64,000 nucleotides of DNA from Mytilus galloprovincialis (GCF_965363235.1 NC_134846.1:2051001-2115000); one strand, 5' to 3'; positions 46,026-59,010 are shown, counted from the first letter of the stretch. The notes: generated by a model from the sequence alone, not told the origin. Program-made: numbers and translations.

Positions 46026-48306
46026 TTATACGACCGCAAAATTTGAAAAATTTTTCGTCGTATATTGCTATCACGTTGGCGTCGTCGTCTGCGTCGTCTG
46101 CGTCGTCGTCGTCGTCGTCGTCGTCCGAATACTTTTAGTTTTCGCACTCTAACTTTAGTAAAAGTGAATGGAAATCTATGAAATTTTAACACAAGGTTTA
46201 TGACCACAAAAGGAAGGTTGGTATTGATTTTGGGAGTTTTGGTCCCGTCATTTTAGGAATTAGGGGCCAAAAAGGGCCCAAATAAGCATTTTCTTGGTTT
46301 TCGCACTATAACTTTAGTTTAAGTTAATAGAAATCTATGAAATTTTGACACAAGGTTTATGACCACAAAAGAACGGTTGGGATTGATTTTGGGAGTTTTG
46401 GTTTAAACAGTTTAGGAATTAAGGGCCAAAAAAAAGCCCAAATAAGCATTATTCTTGGTTTTCGCACAATAACTTTAGTTTAAGTAAATAGAAATCAATG
46501 AAATTTAAACACAATGTTAATGACTACAAAAGGAAGGTTGGTATTGATTTTGGGAGTTTAGGTCCCAACAGTTTAGGAATTAGGGGCCAAAAAGGGACCC
46601 AAATAAGCATTTTTCTTGGTTTTCGCACCATAACGTTAGTATAAGTAAATAGAAATCTATGAAATTTAAACACAAGGTTTATGACCATAAAAAGAAGGTT
46701 GGTATTGATTTTGGGAGTTTTGGTCCCAACAGATTAAGGGGCCCAAAGGGTCCAAAATTAAACTTTGTTTGATTTCATCAAAATTGAATAATTGGGGTTC
46801 TTTGATATGCCGAATCTAACTGTCATGACTGTGTATGTAGATTCTTAACTTTTGGTCCCGTTTTCAAATTGGTCTACATTAAGGTCCAAAGGGTCCAAAA
46901 TTAAACTTAGTTTGATTTTGACAAAATATGAATCAGTTAGGTTCTTTGATATGCTGAATTTAAAAATGTACTTAGATTTTTAATTATTGGCCTAGTTTTC
47001 AAGTTGGTCCAAATGGGGGTCCAAAATTAAACTTTGTTTGATTTCATCAAAAATTGAATAAATGGGTTCTTTGATATTCCAAATCTAACTGTGTATGTAG
47101 ATTCTTAATTTTTAGTCCAGTTTTCAAATTGGTCTACATTAAGGTCCAAAGGGTCCAAAATTAAACTAAGTTTGATTTTAACAAAAAATAAATTCTTGGG
47201 CTTATTTGATATGCTTTATCTAAATATGTACTTTGATTTTTGATTATGGGCCCAGTTTTCAAGTTGGTCCAAATCAGGATTCCATATCAAGTATTGTGCA
47301 ATAGCAAGAAATTTTCAATTGCACAGTATTGCACAATAGCAAGAAATATCTAATTGCACAATATTGTGCAATAGCAATTAATTTTCAATTGGAGTTATCT
47401 TTCTTTGTATAGAATAGTAGTTGATAATATATGTTGGAAATTTGCCAGACATGACTATGATGTCATTTTCTATTTTTATTTGCCAATAACTTTATGTAAA
47501 TAACTTCATTGGAAATTTGCCAATATAAAATGTTGCTGATGAAGCTTTTTTTCCTTATCTTATCTAAAATGTTTTTAGATAATGTATGTTGGACATTTGC
47601 CAGACATGACTATGATGTCATTTTCTATTTTTATTTGCCAATAACTTAATGTAAATAACTTCATTGGAAATTTGCCAATATAAAATTTTGCTGATGAAGT
47701 TTTTTTATTGTTTTATACAATAAACAATGTATATTCACTTTTACTACCAACCAATCTTTACCATTCAGTGATAACAAGCACTTTATTTTACATTTTAATA
47801 TTTTATGATGTATTTAAAAGAGTAGTTATTGTTGCAAACTCCATTAGAAATTTGAATTGATATCAGTTTTGGAAAAAGGGAAACAGGGATGTGAAAAAAA
47901 GGAGGGGGGGGGGTTTAAATTTTTCTCATTTTAGATTTCATAAATAAAAAGAAAATTTCTTCAAATATTTTTTTGAGAGGATTTATATTCAACAGCATAG
48001 TGAATTGCTCAAAGGCAAAAAAAAAATTTTAAGTTCATTAGACCACATTCATTCTGTGTCAGAAACCTATGCTGTGTCAACTATTTAATTTTAGATTTAA
48101 AAAGTTTAAAGAAGAAATCTTTAATTGATTTGTAAAATCTTGACATTTGTTTTGTGTAAAAAAAAAACCATGTAATGTCAAAAATTTGATCACAATCCAA
48201 ATTCAGAGCTGTATCACGCTTGAATGTTTTGTCCATACTTGCCCCAACTGTTCAGGGTTCGACCTCTGCGGTCGTATAAAGCTGCGCCCTGCGGAGCACC
48301 TGGTTT
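46026..48306 (+). mobile_element. TTATACGACCGCA element, copy 2 (about 2.3 kb)
   Basis: Ends TTATACGACCGCA and (48267-48279) TGCGGTCGTATAA, with the same outer tail as copy 1 (to CTGCGGAGCACCTGGTTT). The order of internal repeats is the same. Here the GTC triplet run is longer (about nine units at 46100-46124). A 155-bp duplication (CCAGACATGACTATGATGTC at 47445 and 47600) is absent from copy 1. No transposase. The arginine-rich minus-strand ORF is the triplet run. Confidence 0.82.
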
Positions 48307-48394
48307 TACTTGTTTTGACGTAACGTTCTGTAAAACTTGACATGTAGTGCCTAACCGTCGCAAATTACGGAAGCCTTTACGTGCCATGCTAATT

Positions 48395-48632
48395 AACTTT
48401 TTCCAATTTGATATGACGAATTATGAATTTGATATAACAGATTATGAATTTGATATAACAAATTATGAATTTGATATAACAAATTATGAATTTGATATAA
48501 CAAATTATGAATTTGATATAACAAATTATGAATTTGATATAACAAAATATGAATTTAATATAACAAATTATCAATTTGATATAACAGATTATCAATTAGA
48601 AATAACACAAATTGTCAATTTGATATAACAAA
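48395..48632 (+). repeat. 21-bp minisatellite, about eleven units
   Basis: The unit AATTTGATATAACAAATTATG repeats, with decay at both ends. Its length is a multiple of three and it lacks stops, so it yields ORFs on both strands (NYEFDIT heptads on plus). No evidence of a gene. Confidence 0.92.
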
Positions 48633-49301
48633 TTGTTAATTTCTCTACCAGTAGTATGATTTAATTATAATAATGAGATTGATTGAAACAACATTGGCGC
48701 ATTTTTTTGTGTATTGAGACATTGTTTATCTGACGTCCAGCGACAAATATGTCATTGAATGCTTATTCAAAACTTTCTTAACAGGTCTGAAACCCTCACC
48801 CTCCCCTTTTATCTATTATTTGAAGTTTGAAGTTCTCTATTCAGTTCATGGGACCTGGTGTCTTAGAACGAACGATTATAATAGAAAAAGGATCAATTTA
48901 TGCTGCACATTTTCAAATCAGAAAGAATGCACATGGATAGTGTGTTTCTAGGGACATGGGAACATGCAAGGATAAAAAATGCTTCCCCTCCTCAAAATCC
49001 TGGCATGCTTCTTTATCAATTTCGATGGGCACATACAAGGATTAATGAAACATCCTTAAGTTCATCCTTGCATTTTTCTTTATATGTTTGTTTCAATATT
49101 TATTTTATTTGCACACTTTTTATTAAAAACAAAGACCCATGCGCGAGATCTAGAAGAGAAAACCCATGCACAATCAGTGCAAAAGGGATCTGATATATAA
49201 AATTTATAATTTTTCATTTCTAATTATCATAATTTTGATACAATATCTTAACAGATTTTTATCGAATCTAGTTCAAATTAATATCTGTATCTGTTTCGGT
49301 G

Positions 49302-49983
49302 GAGGACATTTTAGCGCATTGTTAGGACATTTTAGAGAAAGAGAATCTAATGTTTTAGCGCCGAAGTAAAGCCCATTTTAGCCCAAAATTTTAAACGCAT
49401 TCGAGCGAAAATGGAAATTATCAATGCCCACTTTAGAGCAATGCTTTAATCCATTTTATGATTAATGATTAATGATCAATATATTTTTTAAATAGAAGCA
49501 AGACAGCACAATTGAAAAAATTTCATGTCCATTAAAGTATATAACACTAAAATTTTAAAATCAAATTTTTAAAGTCCGTTCTAGTCTGGAATTTATATTC
49601 CAGAGAACGTACATAATGCGCTCTGGGTATACCCCCTGTACAATACTGTTCATAAAGTTGCAGTAGGAACTGATTTTTCTCTTTATCGTGTCTAGATTGT
49701 GGTGCACATTCGTCTATACATTGTATTTTTATATATGTTGTTGTTTGCAATTTGATGATAGTATCAAGAAAAACTATAGAATAACTTTTATTTCCATGAT
49801 GAACCAAAATGAACATATATATATATACATACAACTTTAATATTAAGCCAGCATAAATTAATGCTCGTGGTTTTAGTATTATTCAACTAGGAAAGTTTTC
49901 GCTAAAATGGTCTATTGAAAATACAGCTGAACAGATTAATCCTGCGCTAAAATGGGCTCTAATGTCTGCGCTAAAATGTCCTC
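49302..49983. mobile_element. MITE with GAGGACATTTTAGCGCA inverted ends, 682 bp
   Basis: The left terminus GAGGACATTTTAGCGCA is inverted exactly at the right terminus (49967-49983). Further TTTTAGCGC and GCCCATTTTAG motifs sit inside both ends in opposite orientation. The interior 95-aa minus-strand ORF has no recognisable domain. Confidence 0.8.
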
Positions 49984-50639
49984 TAGTAGTTTTCCGCTAA
50001 AATTATCTGCGTCCATTTGTTTTCTTGTTCATAGGTGAGATTAAATTTGCTTTAATTTGTTTATGAAATGGGCAAATTTGATTAAATTAACTATATTGTG
50101 GTAAATTTTGAATTTGCTTTCAACTGTTGATTCTTTTAAAATTTAATACAGGCGATGAAACAAACCAGTCGGAAACCCGGTTGAAATAGAACAAAAGAAT
50201 CGAAGCTCTTTGTTAGAGAAGGCGATAAATGTGAACTGTAATGTTTACTATAGTGACAAAATTTTTAAAAGTTAATAGAAACAAACAAAATTACAATTTT
50301 CTTCTCAATAACGAAGTGTTATATTTTAAAAACACCATTTGCATAAGTTTTAAATTTATCTAGACGTACATAGTTAAGCAGAACAATTAGATATCAGGTC
50401 GACGACATGGGTATCTTTCAAGTTGGATGCAGAAAATGCATATCATCCGATTTCTTTAAAAAAAAATTACCACGGACGGAAAACATATCAATCTATTAGT
50501 TCAGTAATTTTCGTGTCTGCCCTTCTATTATGTGACTCAAGAAAAATTCCAAAAAATGGGTAACAATAGTATCGAAAAGAGAAAATCGAGTGCACCTTTT
50601 TATGTTAGGGCGTGTGCTATAGCACCGACTGTTAAATAC

Positions 50640-51238
50640 TTAAGGTTCATCATAACAAACGGACAAATATGGCTGTATTTACATGCCAAAAATTACTCTG
50701 AGTACAGACTTACCTGTGAAGTTGGAAAACTTTTTAATGCCTGGCATCCACTAGATATAATAAAGTTAAATGCATTTTGTGTTTCAGAAAGATAAAATCT
50801 CTTTTGGATTTTGCTGGGCATTTTTTTTTCCTTCATGCAAAAGGTCTGAAAATTAACTAAGTTGTGGAACAACTATGAGATGCTCCCTCAGGTAAAAACC
50901 GGTTTGTATTGTTTTGTTTGTCCTTAATTGACATGGACAAGAGGTATCTTCACAACTACAGGTGAGTTAAAGAGTATATCTGAGTCAGTGAGTGGACAGT
51001 ATCAAAGTAATTCAGGTGTTTGTTTATTTTTACACCTTCTGCAGAAAGGGAAAAAATGCCCAGCAAAAACCAAAAAAGATTTTATCTTTCTTTAACACAA
51101 AATGAATTTAACTTTTATATATCTAGTGTATGCTAGGCATTAAAACTTTCCAAACAGCACAGGTAAGTCTGTACACAGAGTAGTTTTTAAGGTGAAAATA
51201 CGGCCATATTTGTCTATTTGTTATGATGAACCTTAAAA
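50640..51238. repeat. Long inverted repeat: arms about 195 bp, spacer about 210 bp
   Basis: The left arm 50640-50833 and right arm 51045-51238 are inverted copies (AAGGTTCATCATAACAAACG against its reversed partner TTTGTTATGATGAACCTTAA), with modest divergence. The two arm-overlapping ORFs (50532-50795 plus, 51362-51123 minus) encode similar peptides only because the DNA is inverted. Confidence 0.85.
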
Positions 51239-51696
51239 AGACAAGACAAATACCAGGCTTGGAACTGCGCCGCGGTGCATGTAATTGATTGAGGTCACAA
51301 AACAGACGCACAAACGATAAATCCCTTTCATTAAAAGTTAAACAAACATGTTCGTTGTACAATGTTCTTTGAAAAATTTCAAACTATCAATGATGGGCAA
51401 TGTTGTTACGATCTTTGAAAAGACAGTGTTCAACGAAAGAGGTTGACGTTCTGGTGTAGCGAGACCATTTTAATAATGCGTTTTGATTTTTGGTAAAGTA
51501 TTTTTAGACCTTGCAATCGTTAATAGATTTATTGTAAATTTAAACAGTTGCATGACAACTAGACTTATAATGCAGGTGTTTTGTGTGTTTGCCATATTGT
51601 CTAGACAGGTTTAATACAACGACAGGTTATGTCTGTACCAAGTCAGGTTGTCTGCACGATGCGTTGTTTGCTGCTATTGAAACTGTATGAACATAT

Positions 51697-51900
51697 ACAA
51701 AAGAAGATGTGGTATGCTTGTCAATGAGCCAACTCCCCACCGAAGAATAAAGGACACAGAAACTAACAACTATAGGTTAATATACATCGTACGCCCTTCA
51801 ACAATGAGCAAAGCCCGTACCGCATAGTCAGAAATAAAAGGCAATAAATGACAATAAAAACAATTCAAGCGAGAAAACTAACGAATTTATGTACGTCTAT
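51697..51900 (-). repeat. SINE-like dispersed repeat
   Basis: Reverse copy of the 7931-8200 family: starts AAGAAGATGTGGTATGCTTG and ends near ATTCAAGCGAGAAAACTAAC. Confidence 0.75.
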
Positions 51901-53080
51901 CTTCTCGAGGTTTCAGTTGTCAGTTAACTAGTTGATCTGGGCTGTACAGTCCTGATGATCTTGACTGTTGTGCAAAGTTTTTTTTTTTTTATAAAATGCC
52001 ATCTTCATTCAATCCGTTTATACCAAACTACACCCATCTCCCAAATTAACAAAAGATGCATTGGAAAATAATTCCGAGCTGAAAGCTACAAGTTTCATAT
52101 CTTCAGTCATAACGTTATAATCTACGTTAATGCCTTAAAATACGAATGGGTGTTATATGGATTATTTTCAAAAAATGTAGATATTTTGTAATGGTGTTTT
52201 TCAAAAATAAAATTACTCATATCGTTTTAAATTTTATTTTGTTTCAACACAGAACTATTCAACTGTATGAAAAAATAACAGAGCATTACTTTTGAATGCA
52301 CAAAATGTCAAAAATTTTAAAAAATGTACATCTTGCTGTCTGCAAGTGTCACTTGTGTTACCATAACAACTTATTTGAAAAAAAATACTTTATTATTTAA
52401 AACCATCTTTGTAAACGTTCTAAAAGGATTATTAGTTGAAAATTACTCGAATGTTATATATTCTATCTAATTTTAAAGATTTTTGAATATTTTTTTTCTA
52501 AATTAAAAGTCAGTCACAGAAAAAGCAAATTTTAAGTAATAAACTTTGGTAATTTTTGTGAAAACAAGTTGAATAAAAATATTCGTTCTCTCTCGAATGA
52601 AATGAACTGGCAATGCATTGTCCAAAAGCGAAACAATTATTAATTTAATTCAGGGGTTCATCTTTAGTATGCATTTTTCTATCAGTAACGCAAGTGACAA
52701 TTTGGTAACACAAAAATGAAAAAAGTAACACTAGTGACAATCATACAAAATAACAACATATTTGATACAGTAAAAAAACTATCAATGTTTCTGAAATATT
52801 TAATATGACATTCTTTGTTGTTCATTCATATCTAAAAACCTATATTGATCTAGACACACATTTGAGGTCTATCAGTTAAGTCACATTTTGATCATTTCAA
52901 GGGCTTGTTTCCAAAGACTGACATCAACGATGTACTTTTGTCCAACAAGTTTGGGTTCTGGCTAGCGAAGATGCCCCTTTTGTCGAATCTACGTTTAGTT
53001 ATTGCACATAAATATGTCATAAACAACTTTTTTCCTATGGTCTTTACGTAGTAGGATTAGCAGGATTACACAATGCAACT
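51901..53080. other. Gene-free interval
   Basis: No gene was recognised. Short related motifs TGTCACTTGTGTTACC (about 52344) and its inverted counterparts GTAACGCAAGTGACA and GTAACACTAGTGACA (52685-52740) suggest a loose inverted structure. Confidence 0.4.
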
Positions 53081-53090
53081 AACAATTAAG

Positions 53091-53239
53091 AATTGAATGT
53101 TTCTTTTTGTAAATTTATTGGGGTGTAAAAGCGTTGACCGCAGTACATTTTGTATGAAGCGCGGAAGCGCTTCATTCTAAAAATGTGCGCACGGTCAACG
53201 CTTTTACAACCCTATAAAGTTACAAAAAGAAGCATTCAA
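53091..53239. repeat. Near-perfect palindrome (copy 2 of the 58-213 element)
   Basis: Arms of about 72 bases meet at 53163-53165 (GAAGCGC-GGA-AGCGCTTC). They carry GTAAAAGCGTTGACCG and its inverse CGGTCAACGCTTTTAC, with TTTGTA and TACAAA near the ends. Confidence 0.85.
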
Positions 53240-53339
53240 TACTTGTAATTACATTTTTTATCTATGATCATTAAAACACGAATTTTTATATATTTTTTTA
53301 TTTAATTAACCTGTGCACTTTATTGTTGGACCACGTGTT

Positions 53340-55860
53340 ATCATGAATGAAAAGTTGTATTGAGCAATGCAACTGCTTACGGAATAACACGTGATGTGCA
53401 GTTAGCCAATCAGAATAAAGTATTATAATGAAACATACATCTAATGTAATTATTGTGATATGATAACTCCCATAATGTCCTAAAAAATGCATTATAAAAT
53501 TCCTGCCAAATATCTGTCCGGGTATAAAAGGAAAATATATTTCATTCCTTCATGTGCATTTATATATTGCACCCTGATCTGAGCCGGATCACCCCTACCA
53601 GATCACCCCAGTTTAAGTTTGTTTGTTATGCATGCTTTCCTTTGTTCTGTAACATTTTGGCGGGAATGTCAAATCCAGTATAAAACTTATAATCAATTAT
53701 ACGGAGAAGACTGTCTATCAAAGTTCACGTAGAAAAAATCCAGTGTATATGCATAGCGTCGCTGGGCTTCTAAAATGTCGTATATGACTTTTTTGGCTAA
53801 AAAAAACCTTTTGACACCAATGGTCTGGGCGGGAGGAAATCTTCGGTATTACAAAATAGCATACAGTTAGACCAATCAAAATGTGTGAAATAAGACATAT
53901 TACAAAATTGCCAATGTCAGTTGTTTGTAAAGTTTGCTTCCAAAATGTTGTATTAAAACTTGAAAATCGTTGTAGAATGGCTTTGGGATAAAAATAATTG
54001 TACATTTCTTTTTTTCTCTGAAAATAGTTTAAGTTCTTGGATAATCCAGAAATGTCAAAGCTTTTATTTCACTGCTATTTACAAAAATGTTCAAGTTCAC
54101 ATACGAAATTTTGGAAGCATGCATTTTGCCAAAATTTTCAAAGCCTGTTTGTGAGATATTTTTTTATTGAAAATTTTGTAATTTATAACATTTTAGAAGC
54201 CAAGCGACGATATGCAACTATTACAGTCATAATAACGTTCGATAACTCTGCATGTTACTGGTTCAATTAGGATTATGTAAAATTACTGGTTACCTGATGA
54301 ATGATTTAAAGAAAATTGAAAAAATATATTTATTTCACCTCGGTTTATATCCATTCGAGGTCTTCTTTTATAAATATAAAAAAATATCGCAATGAATTTC
54401 ATTGGTAATCGGACAACACTATAACCTGCATAGGTATTGTTAAAACTTACATCTACATAGATATTGTCAAAACTTCCATCGTGATTAGGTGCCATATTTG
54501 TTTTCTTTGATCACGTTGATGTTATGACTTATCGTAAGGAAAACACCACACCCCGGTTGGAAATCAAATCAAAATAAGTAAATAATAGTATTTTATGGTT
54601 AAAACTCAGAGAAAGTTTCAGTAAATCCTAATGAGGGGTTTAGAAGAAATTACGGAAATAAAATAGATTCATTCAGAAAAGGGCAAAATATAAGTACTCA
54701 GGAAATCCCTCCCCCCTTTATTTGGGTTCTTCTGTAGTAGGGTTGTCAAATCAATGTCTGACAAAGGATTAGTATGTGCATAGACAAATGTTGCTTAATC
54801 GAATTTAGCACTTTTTTATGTGACTGTCATACAAGTAAGAAAATTAGCAAGCTTAAATACAAGGTTTAATCCGCCATTTTCTACATGAAAAATGCCTGTA
54901 TCAAGTCAGGAGTGTGACAGCTGTTTTCCATTCGTTTGGTGTGTTTGAGCTTTTGTTTTTGCCATTTGATAAAGGACTTTCCATTTTGAATTTTCCTTCC
55001 TGTTCGGTATTTTTGTTATTTTACTTTTCACAGGAGTACATGTTTCACTTCTTAGCTCGTTTTATTTTAGTGGACATTCATTTATACAAATTCAACTTGA
55101 GATTCACAGGAATGAAATTTTCCTTTGTATGTCTATCAGATATTAATCATAGCTTAAAAATGTTCTCATTGCTCAGTCTTTAGTTTTCTATGTTGTGTGG
55201 TTTATTCTGTTGTTTGTATTTGTGGCCGTTTTGTATGATATGACTTTGTTGGTTTATTGTCGACTTATGAGTTTGAGTGTCCGTTATGTATCTTTCGCCT
55301 CTCTTTTAAACAGATAATTGTTAATCTATTCATTTCACAACATTATCAAAGATATGTTAAAAATCACAAATTCGTCGACCAATACCATGTGTCTACTTCT
55401 TAACTCTTGTTCTTTTGATTCCAACATAGACGTTAATTCTGTCATTTTAATGATTTTCTGTAGTGACAATTTGCAAAATATCAGCGGAAATGTAAACAAC
55501 ATAATACCTGAAACAGCCAATAGTTGTCAATTAAATATAGTTAACCCCATAAATTCATTCTAACGAACTAAACATTCATAGTACTGACTTTCTTTCTTTA
55601 CATTGATATAACATTTTATCGTTGGACAAAAGGACGACTTTTCCTTTTCTTTTTTTTTTTAAACATTTCAAAATTTCATGATGTTAATGTTAATACTTCA
55701 TTGGCTATAACGTTTTACTTTGGGTGGAAGTGAGCTTGTTTTTAGTTTCGACTTGATTTTAATAGGGATATCAAAAGTGGACATTTATCATGGAAATGAT
55801 TAAAAGTGATCAAACACTTCCCACCACTACTCTGTATTTTTCTACAATAACGGTGTAGGT
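53340..55860. other. Gene-free, repeat-bearing interval
   Basis: 54840-55310 includes a dispersed repeat (GCCTGTATCAAGTCAGGAGT to TTATGAGTTTGAGTGTCCG) related to 21940-22215 and 57835-58030. Eight ORFs of 60-95 codons overlap on both strands with no conserved motif. Confidence 0.4.
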
Positions 55861-56279
55861 TTTGCATACGTTATCATTTTTGCATGACAAATATGGCAAA
55901 TATGTTATTGTAAAAAGGAAAATCACAAAAATACTGAACTCCGAGCAAATTTCAAAATGGAAAGTCCCTAACAAATGGCAAAATCAAATAACAAAACACA
56001 TCAAACGAATGGACAACAACTGTCATATTCCTTACTTGGTACAGGCATTTTCAAATGTAGAAAATGGTGGATTGAACCTGGTTTTAAAGCGCTGAACCTC
56101 TCACTTGTAACAGCTGATTAAAGTTTTTTTTTTCGTATGTAAAAACCATTATTTGCAATTTTTCTCAAAAGAGTAAAAAATGAAAAGCTAAATTGGTAAT
56201 CTCACATATTCATTAACTTCATTAATAAAGAATGAAATTCTACAAAGTCTCAAATCTTTCCCTCTTTCCTTTTGTATTA

Positions 56280-57415
56280 ACATCAAAGAAAACAAAGACT
56301 CATAGGTCATTAAACTGGATACAAAAACTTCACAAATCCTTATAAAGAACGATACATAGCTGGATCATCAAGATGTTCCATTAAGCATCTTTTTAAAGTG
56401 ATGACTATGTTTTTTTCTACGATAAAAGATGGCCTTCAAAACTATTGTGATGAGATATATTCAACCAGTTGCGTCAATCAGATGTGGATTCGCAAAACTA
56501 CTTACGATCTACTATTAAATCTTAAGTTTACATCACAATCTTTGTAATTTTGCAGCAACATTAAGACCTTTAGTTTTTCTACACTCTATCCTTCTATTCG
56601 CTTTGCATATTAAATGATCGACTTCACCAACTCATTAAACAGAGCTTTGTCTATAAAAATGGGAATCATAGATGTAAATTTCTTGTTTTGGGTTATGATA
56701 ATTCTTGTTTTGTAAAGAACAACACCGATTCTGCCACGGAATACACTAATGACGAAATGATCAAAATGATAGACTTTTAATCGACGCTATATTTGTTGAG
56801 TATGTAGGATTGATATTTCAAAAGACAGTCGGTATTCCATCGGGTTCTAATTGTGCACCTCTTCAGGACGATTTCTTTTTGAACTTGTATGAAGCAGAAT
56901 TTATACAGAACCTTCTTAAAGACAAAAAAAAAACACCTTGAAAATTCTTTAATTTCAAATATAATGATGATGTCATTTCACTTTATAACCCATATTTCAG
57001 TCAGTACTTGTATCTAATATATCTCAGTAGATTTGAAATTAAGAGTACAACTGATACTAGAAGGACTGCTTCGTACCTTTATCTTTTCCTCAATATTGAC
57101 ACAGATGGACAACTTCACAATAAAATCTATAAAAAACAGGATGATTTCAACTTTCCAATTATCAATTTTCTGTTTCTCAGCAATAAAAAATCCTCTTCTT
57201 CATCGTATTGTGTTTACATATTTCAACTGATTTGTTATGCTCGTTACACAATACGGACTCCATGTACTAGAGAGTGATTCTTCCGCAGTAACTACTCCAA
57301 CAAAGTTATGAGGAGGAAATATTAAACATAACACTCCATAATTCTTTAGGAAACCATCACGAACTGGTTGATCTTTACGATGTATCTCTGTCTAAACAAG
57401 CTTAGGGCATTTTAA
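56280..57415 (+). pseudogene. Decayed reverse transcriptase of a second retroelement family
   Basis: Scattered through three frames are the successive blocks PYKERYIAGSSRC, KTFSFSTLYPSI, GNHRCKFL-like, FQKTVGIPSGSNCAPL (56820-56870), FNFKYNDDVISLYN (the DD catalytic pair, about 56960), SRFEIKSTTDTRRTASYLYL, FNFPIINFLFLS, and GRHHELVDLYDVS-like near 57350-57385. The order matches a family of RTs abundant in aquatic animals (Penelope-like or similar; class not certain). Several stops and frameshifts make it inactive. Confidence 0.72.
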
Positions 57416-58635
57416 CCACGTCTTATATTGTAGTTTTCAATCTACGTCGTATGTCTGCTTACCACCGAATGCGACTTATTACCGAATATGACTATTTTGC
57501 CGAGTGTGAATTTGCATTGTTATACGACCTGTCTCGGTTTTATACATCCAACGTTAATGTATTTAGTTATGATGTTATTTGTTATTTGTAGGTACGGTTT
57601 AATATTGTGTTATGTTTTATCTTTTACGTTTTGAATTCTGTATTTTCGATACATTTTATATGTCTTATTTGTCAGTATAGTCTAGTTAATTTTCATTTTC
57701 CATGGGTAAAGTATTGTGTTGGTCTAAATAATTATGACGTCCTCACAGCATCAAATCAATATAACCTTTCAAGACCGTCGAAATCATGATAATTAGGAAT
57801 AGTATTTTTGAAATAATTGTGAAATGTTTGAACATTGCCATATAAGCGGAAGGTTTGGCTAACCATCAAACCAGGTTCAATCCACCATATTTTCTTGCAA
57901 TATCCTTGCCAAGTCAGGAATATGGCAGTCCGTTTCTATGTATGTTTACGTTTGTTTTTGTTGCAATTCAATATTTATGTTGTTCCATTGTTTTCCTCTT
58001 ATAGTTCATGTGTTTCCCTTCTTTAAGGATTTTTCAATTTGCGGATATGGATAGTAAACTACACATTGCTCGTTAATTTATACATAATACTGCTAACTTA
58101 TATTATTTCATAGGAATCTTTCAAGAAGATAGGAAATTTAAATTACAAGTAGATTTTTACTTGTCCAAAACAATTAAACATCCGCTTACCAAACTCCTTT
58201 GTAGGAGGCCTGAAACGTTTCACACAAACTTTAGTATTTCAGCTATTTCACTTTCAAACATTTGTCTTTTTTGTTTCTTTATGAAGAAAACACATACCAC
58301 AAAAATACCACATTCCTCCTTATCACTTCAGAAACTCATGATTATCATTGTGAAATCATACAATTATGATAACCAAATTTATCACAATATACACGTTACA
58401 AATACTTTTTAAATGAATAACATTTCTCTTTTCAGTAAATTAATATTGCATCATTCTATATTTAAAAGCGAAAGTTTAATGTATGTTCGTTTCTTGTTTA
58501 TATTAAACACATTCTGCATTGCTTGCATTTTGCAACTTACGTTCTGTAATTAGTCCTATTATTAAAAAAAAACATCAAAGAGTACTGTAAATACATTTGC
58601 GTTTTTTCCGTGATAAACTTAAAACTTAAAAATAA
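57416..58635. other. Gene-free interval with a dispersed repeat
   Basis: 57835-58030 carries the GGTTCAATCCACCATATTTT ... TCAGGAATATGGCAGTCCG repeat, related to 17990-18230. The rest shows no recognisable coding sequence. Confidence 0.4.
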
Positions 58636-58860
58636 GAAGATGTGGTATGATTGATTTTGAGGCAACTCACCACCAGAGACTTTCAGAATTAGAACTTAAC
58701 AACGTTTAATCACCGTACGGCCTTTAACAATAAGCATAACCCGAACCATAAAGAAAGTATGAACGGCTCAGAAATTAAAATGTAAACTATTCTGACGAGA
58801 AAAACCAACAAACTGATTTGTGTACAAAAGAATGAACGAAAATCAAATATGATATGCAAC
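58636..58860 (-). repeat. SINE-like dispersed repeat
   Basis: Reverse copy of the 7931-8200 family, starting AAGAAGATGTGGTATGATTG, with more substitutions than the other copies. Confidence 0.7.
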
Positions 58861-59010
58861 AACAAACGACAACTGCTAACTAATAGGCTTCTGACTGACA
58901 TATTCAGAAGTAGGCAGGGTAAAACATATTCGCTTGTGACTTATCATTCACATAACCTTGGCATAAACAAAGTAGATTAAAAATTCAATACTGTATTAAT
59001 AAATATCCAT

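Noticed and set aside
46004..46207. Arginine-rich ORF on the minus strand
   Set aside because: The arginine run is the antisense of a GTC triplet expansion inside a transposable element; the 5.8-kb copy gives a shorter version.
48347..48628. ORF with heptad repeats resembling a structural protein
   Set aside because: A 21-bp minisatellite with open frames on both strands; no start context, signal peptide or splice structure.
50532..51362. Two similar ORFs as a small gene pair
   Set aside because: Their similarity follows from the DNA inverted repeat; there are no domains, and the frames end at arm edges.
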